NCBI GenBank assembly: GCA_038204345.1
Contig: JBBRDB010000096.1
Coordinates: 1-9,473 of the forward strand
Origin: JAHJSA01 sp038204345
GTDB lineage: Bacteria; Actinomycetota; Thermoleophilia; RBG-16-64-13
Length of the DNA: 9,473 nt
Direction: 5' to 3'
Below the pieces are notes generated by a model, which was given only the letters and a program-made list of their open reading frames with translations, had not been told where the DNA came from and did no database searches. A program made the position numbers and the translations under genes. Below, in pieces: positions 6,154-9,473 of the stretch (position 1 is the first letter of the stretch; every line of letters starts with the position of its first letter).

Positions 6154-8085
6154 TCAGGTGCGGCGACGCCTCCTCAGGCGGCGCGCGTCGCCCACGCGCA
6201 GGGTCATCCCCTCCGAATCCATGTGCTCCAGCAGGGCCTGAGCGTACCGGCGCGAGGTGCCGAACAGATCGCGCACCTCGGCCAGGGTTATCTGGCCTCG
6301 CGACTCCATCTCGGCGGCGATCTTGGCCATGACCTCGGCGAGTGTGGAAGTGGCCCAGTAGAGGTCCTCCCCCACTTTGGCCATGCGACCCTGCCGCGCC
6401 AGCGCCTGCACCAGACGCCGGGCCTCGCTCTCGGACATGCCCAGTTCGGCGGCGGCGGCGGCCACGCTCGGCGCTTCCAGACCTATCCGCTCGTAGAGGG
6501 TCAGCAGACCCTCCGCCCGCTCGGCGTCGTCGCCTTCAAGGGCCCCGGCAGCCTCGCCCCAGCGCAGCCCGTGCTCGGTGCGCACGACCTCGCCCGACGA
6601 CTGCAGACGTTCGAGGGCCGCGTCCAGGGCCGGCTGATCCTTGCCTTCGGAGACCGCCCGGCGCAGCTCACCCACAGACAGATAGGGGTTGAGCACGTCG
6701 GCCTCCGATCGCCGACGCAGGGTGTCCACCACGGTCCTTTCCAGCGTCTCGAGGCTCTGCCCGTGGAACAGTCGTTGCTGCGGGCCCTCGAGAGCCCGGC
6801 CGTCGCGCAGCAGAGCGGCCACCGCGGGTGGGGCGTCGAAGCGCCAGAGGTAGGGACTCGATTCAAGGTGGCGGCGGAGGATGCCCTTGGGAAAGGCTTC
6901 GGTCAGGAGCAGCTCGACGATGGACTCGGCCGGACCCTCCTCCAACACGCTCAGGCGCTCGCGCCACTTGGGGTCGGTGCCGTGCTTGCGTGGATCGGGG
7001 TCGAAGACCCTGCCGCCCCCGATGGTAGTCACAGGCGTCAGCGCCCGCAAGATGAAGTGGTCGCCCGGATAGACGACGGCCCGGTCCTCGAAGCGGATCT
7101 GCGCGTAACAGGTCTCGCCGGGGAGAAGCTGCTCCCGATCGGCTAGGACGATCTTGGCCAGTACCTCCTGGGTGCCGTGATCCACGCGTACACGCGAGAC
7201 CCTCGTGAGAGGCTCCGGAGCGTCGTCGAGGAGCACCAGCGAGACGTCGGCAAGATAGGTGGGCTCGATCACCGGATCCTTGATCACCCACTGCCCCCGC
7301 TGCAGCTGCTGGCGGTCCACCCCGGTGAGGTTGAGGGCCACCCGCTGTCCCTCTTCCGCGGCTTCCACAGGATGATCGTGCACCTGGAGGCTCCGCACCC
7401 GCACCTCGTCGAGCGTGGCGGCGCCCATACGCGGAAGGATGGACACCGTCTCCTCCGCGCGCAACTCGCCCGACCAGAGCGTGCCCGTGACCACCGTGCC
7501 GATGCCCTTGAGGGAGAAGACGCGGTCTATGGGCATGCGTGTGGCGGGATAGGCACCGCGTTTGGGCGCTTTGGCGGCCAGTTCGTCGAGCGCCTGCAGC
7601 AACTCCTCCAGTCCGGCGCCGGTGATACCGCTCACCGGGACGATCGAGGCGCCCGCGTAGCTGGAGGTGGCCAGGAAGTCCTCCACGTCGGCGGCGGCCA
7701 GCTCCACCATCTCTTCGTCGACCATGTCGATCTTGGTGAGGGCCACGGCGCCCAAGGGGATGCCGAGAAGTTCGATGATGCGTAGGTGCTCGCGCGTCTG
7801 CGGCATGACGCCGTCGTCGGCTGCCACCACCAGCAGGAAGATGTCGATGCCGGTGGCGCCGGCCACCATGTTCTTGACGAAGCGTTCGTGACCGGGGACG
7901 TCGACCACGCTCAGGTGTCGGCCTCCGGGCAAGGTCAGTTCCGCGTAGCCCAACTCGATGCTGATGCCGCGGTCCTTCTCCTCCTGGAGGCGGTCGGTGT
8001 CCTTGCCGGTGAGCGCCTTGATCAGCGTGGTCTTACCGTGGTCGATGTGCCCGGCGGTGCCGAGCGTGAGGCCGCGTTCCGGCAT
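6154..8085 (-). CDS. selB: Selenocysteine-specific elongation factor SelB
   Basis: A 643-aa GTPase that carries selenocysteyl-tRNA(Sec) to the ribosome and recognises the SECIS hairpin in selenoprotein mRNAs. The G domain has AGHIDHGKTT (11-20, G1), RGISI (39-43, G2), DVPGH (62-66, G3), TKID (117-120, G4, with the Thr usual in SelB) and VSG (151-153, G5). The EF-Tu-like domain II follows with FSLKGIGTVVTGT (189-201). The C-terminal third carries winged-helix repeats, ending in TSRRYAQALLEHMD (610-623) and RVGDARRLRR, the SECIS-binding wing. Length is typical of bacterial SelB. The ATG at 8083-8085 shares a base with the selA stop (TGATG) and has no recognisable Shine-Dalgarno sequence, so translation is probably coupled to selA. 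The very basic C-terminal end (RRLRRRRRT) fits RNA binding. Confidence 0.96.
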   Translation of the reverse strand: MPERGLTLGTAGHIDHGKTTLIKALTGKDTDRLQEEKDRGISIELGYAELTLPGGRHLSVVDVPGHERFVKNMVAGATGIDIFLLVVAADDGVMPQTREHLRIIELLGIPLGAVALTKIDMVDEEMVELAAADVEDFLATSSYAGASIVPVSGITGAGLEELLQALDELAAKAPKRGAYPATRMPIDRVFSLKGIGTVVTGTLWSGELRAEETVSILPRMGAATLDEVRVRSLQVHDHPVEAAEEGQRVALNLTGVDRQQLQRGQWVIKDPVIEPTYLADVSLVLLDDAPEPLTRVSRVRVDHGTQEVLAKIVLADREQLLPGETCYAQIRFEDRAVVYPGDHFILRALTPVTTIGGGRVFDPDPRKHGTDPKWRERLSVLEEGPAESIVELLLTEAFPKGILRRHLESSPYLWRFDAPPAVAALLRDGRALEGPQQRLFHGQSLETLERTVVDTLRRRSEADVLNPYLSVGELRRAVSEGKDQPALDAALERLQSSGEVVRTEHGLRWGEAAGALEGDDAERAEGLLTLYERIGLEAPSVAAAAAELGMSESEARRLVQALARQGRMAKVGEDLYWATSTLAEVMAKIAAEMESRGQITLAEVRDLFGTSRRYAQALLEHMDSEGMTLRVGDARRLRRRRRT

Positions 8086-9473
8086 CAGCGCGCGTCCGGG
8101 GCGGCGTCGCGCGCCGGATCGGTCGCGGCGGCGGCCGACTCGGCGGGGGCGGAGGCGCCGTCTGACGCCCCGCCTGCTGAGGCGGGCGCGGACGCCGCGG
8201 CGGCGCCGATATCAGCCGCGCCGCCTCCGCTAGACGCGCCGCCGGACGCACCGGCGACAGCACGGTCGGCCGCGTGGGCGAGAGCCCAGACGACGCTCTC
8301 GGCCACCAGGGGCAGTTCCTCCGACTCTAGAGCCAGCACATCGAGGTGCAGCGAGTCCTGGGCCACTCGTGCGACCACCGGCAGCGGTGCTTCGCGCAGC
8401 GCCGCCTCCAACTGCACGACTGAGGTGGCACGTGGCCGCACGACCACCGCGTGCGACGGCAGCTCCAGGAGCGGCAACGCGCCGCCGCCGGCGCGCGCCG
8501 TGCTCGGCTCCACCGAGATGTCGGCCGCGGGGCCCGAGGCCGCCAGGCGGGTGCCCAGCTCCTCCAGCAGACGGGTGGCTAGACTCCGGGTGTCCTCGGC
8601 CGTGCGCTCGAGGAACCGGAGGGTGGGGATAGCGGACACAGCCCGCTCGGGGTCGCGGTAGAGTTGAAGCGTGCCTTCCAGGGCCGCCAAGGTCATCTTG
8701 TCCACCCGGACGGCCCGCGCCAAGGGATGCGACCTCAGGCGGGCGATGACGTCCCCGCTGCCAAGGAGGATACCTGCTTGGGGCCCACCCAGGAGTTTGT
8801 CTCCGCTGAACGACACCACGTCTACCCCCGCCCGCAGCGACGCGCTGACAGAAGGCTCGTCTCGGAACACCTCGAGCGGCGCCAAAGCGCCGCTCCCCAG
8901 GTCGTCCGCCACGGGGATGCCCCACTCCCGGCCCACCGCCACCAACTCCGCGACCGGCGTCTCTTCAGCGAACCCCATGATCTTGAAATTCGACGTGTGC
9001 ACGCGCAACAGCAGGGCGGTGTCCGAGGTGATGGCCGCCCGGTAATCACTCACCCGGGTCTTGTTGGTGGTGCCCACCTCTACCAGGCGGGCTCCACTCA
9101 AACGCATGATGTCGGGGATCCGGAACGATCCTCCGATCTCGACGAGCTGCCCCCGTGACACCACCACTTCCCCGCCCTCGGCCAGGCCGGCCAGCATGAG
9201 TAGGGTGGCCGCGGCGTTGTTGTTCACGACCATCGCGGCCTCAGCTCCAGTGAGACGCACGAGAAGCTCCGACACGTGATCATGACGGGATCCGCGCACA
9301 CCGGTGTCGAGGTCGTATTCGAGGTTGCTGTAGTTGCGGGCCACCTCGATCACGCGCTCGAGCGCGCTCGGCGCCAGGGTGGAACGCCCCAGGTTAGTGT
9401 GAACGATGACACCCGTGGCGTTGAGCACGCGCCGCAGGTGCGGGCGGCTCCATGCCTCGAGCAGGTCCGCGGC
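8085..9473 (-). CDS. selA: L-seryl-tRNA(Sec) selenium transferase SelA, N-terminus outside the window
   Basis: This PLP-dependent enzyme converts seryl-tRNA(Sec) to selenocysteyl-tRNA(Sec) using selenophosphate. 462 residues are in the window. The frame is open to the right edge, where AADLLEAWSRPHLRR precedes VLNATGVIVHTNLGR, so the GTG at 9426-9428 is an internal Val and not the start. Recognisable parts are NATGVIVHTNLGR, VVNNNAAATL, VGTTNKTR, ADDLGSGAL and SFSGDKLLGGPQAG, whose Lys (residue 226 of the visible part) should hold PLP. The normal SelA end is reached near VWALAHAADRAVA. A further 55-residue Ala/Gly/Ser-rich tail follows (coded by 8088-8252), which is not part of the usual fold. 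The stop overlaps the selB start. The missing N-terminal part is probably around 50-60 residues. Confidence 0.95.
   Translation of the reverse strand, partial: AADLLEAWSRPHLRRVLNATGVIVHTNLGRSTLAPSALERVIEVARNYSNLEYDLDTGVRGSRHDHVSELLVRLTGAEAAMVVNNNAAATLLMLAGLAEGGEVVVSRGQLVEIGGSFRIPDIMRLSGARLVEVGTTNKTRVSDYRAAITSDTALLLRVHTSNFKIMGFAEETPVAELVAVGREWGIPVADDLGSGALAPLEVFRDEPSVSASLRAGVDVVSFSGDKLLGGPQAGILLGSGDVIARLRSHPLARAVRVDKMTLAALEGTLQLYRDPERAVSAIPTLRFLERTAEDTRSLATRLLEELGTRLAASGPAADISVEPSTARAGGGALPLLELPSHAVVVRPRATSVVQLEAALREAPLPVVARVAQDSLHLDVLALESEELPLVAESVVWALAHAADRAVAGASGGASSGGGAADIGAAAASAPASAGGASDGASAPAESAAAATDPARDAAPDAR
8168..8186 (-). repeat. GC-rich hairpin in the selA tail, upstream of the selB start
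   Basis: CCCGCCT (8169-8175) and AGGCGGG (8180-8186) form a seven-base-pair perfect stem around a four-base loop, within the low-complexity selA tail and about 85 bases before the selB ATG. GC-rich sequence yields such stems by chance, so function is uncertain. It could affect coupling between selA and selB. Confidence 0.35.

Noticed and set aside
6223..7146. Long plus-strand ORF (307 codons) opposite selB
   Set aside because: It is antisense to a clear SelB reading frame, has no recognisable domain, and long open antisense frames are expected at this GC content.
8083..8087. Selenocysteine readthrough of the selA TGA to make a SelA extension or fusion
   Set aside because: The selB frame differs from selA at this point and no SECIS-like hairpin follows the TGA in a position I could support. 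A TGATG coupling junction explains it.
7786..8661. Long plus-strand ORF (291 codons) opposite the selB and selA ends
   Set aside because: The Ala/Ser/Arg-rich translation mirrors the low-complexity selA tail on the other strand, and it has no start signal or homology I can recognise.
1..9473. CRISPR arrays, insertion sequences, integrase sites or phage genes
   Set aside because: No regularly spaced repeats, transposase or integrase motifs, or terminal inverted repeats with target duplications were seen.

Overview
The window is a compact, high-GC stretch that is almost entirely coding. Most genes lie on the minus strand. Frequent GTG/TTG starts, strong GGAGG ribosome binding sites, overlapping stop/start codons and a Thr/Gly-rich linker after a lipobox suggest an actinobacterial-type genome. 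Bacterial SelA and SelB imply a selenocysteine-using and perhaps anaerobic organism, such as a deep-branching or coriobacterial-like actinobacterium. That lineage is an inference, because the window holds no 16S or other taxonomic marker.

Layout, left to right. (1) Positions 2-294, plus strand: the last codons of an upstream ORF overlap, through TGATG, a short gene that looks like a DUF5615 PIN-like toxin missing its middle. (2) Positions 310-336: a hairpin between convergent genes, a candidate terminator. (3) Positions 344-6005, minus strand: a complete branched-chain/hydrophobic amino acid type (HAAT) ABC transporter operon. Its transcription order is livK (lipoprotein binding protein), livH and livM (permeases), livG and livF (ATPases), then a tandem-cupin protein. 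The livH/livM and livM/livG junctions are ATGA overlaps, livG and livF are one base apart, and the cupin gene follows livF after 28 bases. A strong GC-rich hairpin separates livK from livH. (4) Positions 6006-6153: an intergenic region with several dyads, the likely site of the liv promoter or operator. (5) Positions 6154-9473, minus strand: selB preceded by selA, overlapping by TGATG. selA runs off the right edge.

How the genes work together. SelA (selenocysteine synthase) makes Sec-tRNA(Sec) and SelB carries it to the ribosome at SECIS-marked UGA codons. The liv genes form a full importer whose substrate cannot be told from sequence. The bicupin at the end of the operon may act on or sense that substrate, or may simply be co-transcribed.

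I found no clear new multi-gene system. The points most worth a second look are the low-complexity C-terminal tail of SelA, the internally deleted DUF5615 gene, the bicupin tied to a liv operon, the livK-livH hairpin, the dyad upstream of livK and the degenerate ABC signature in LivG. No stretch over 300 bases lacks a gene.
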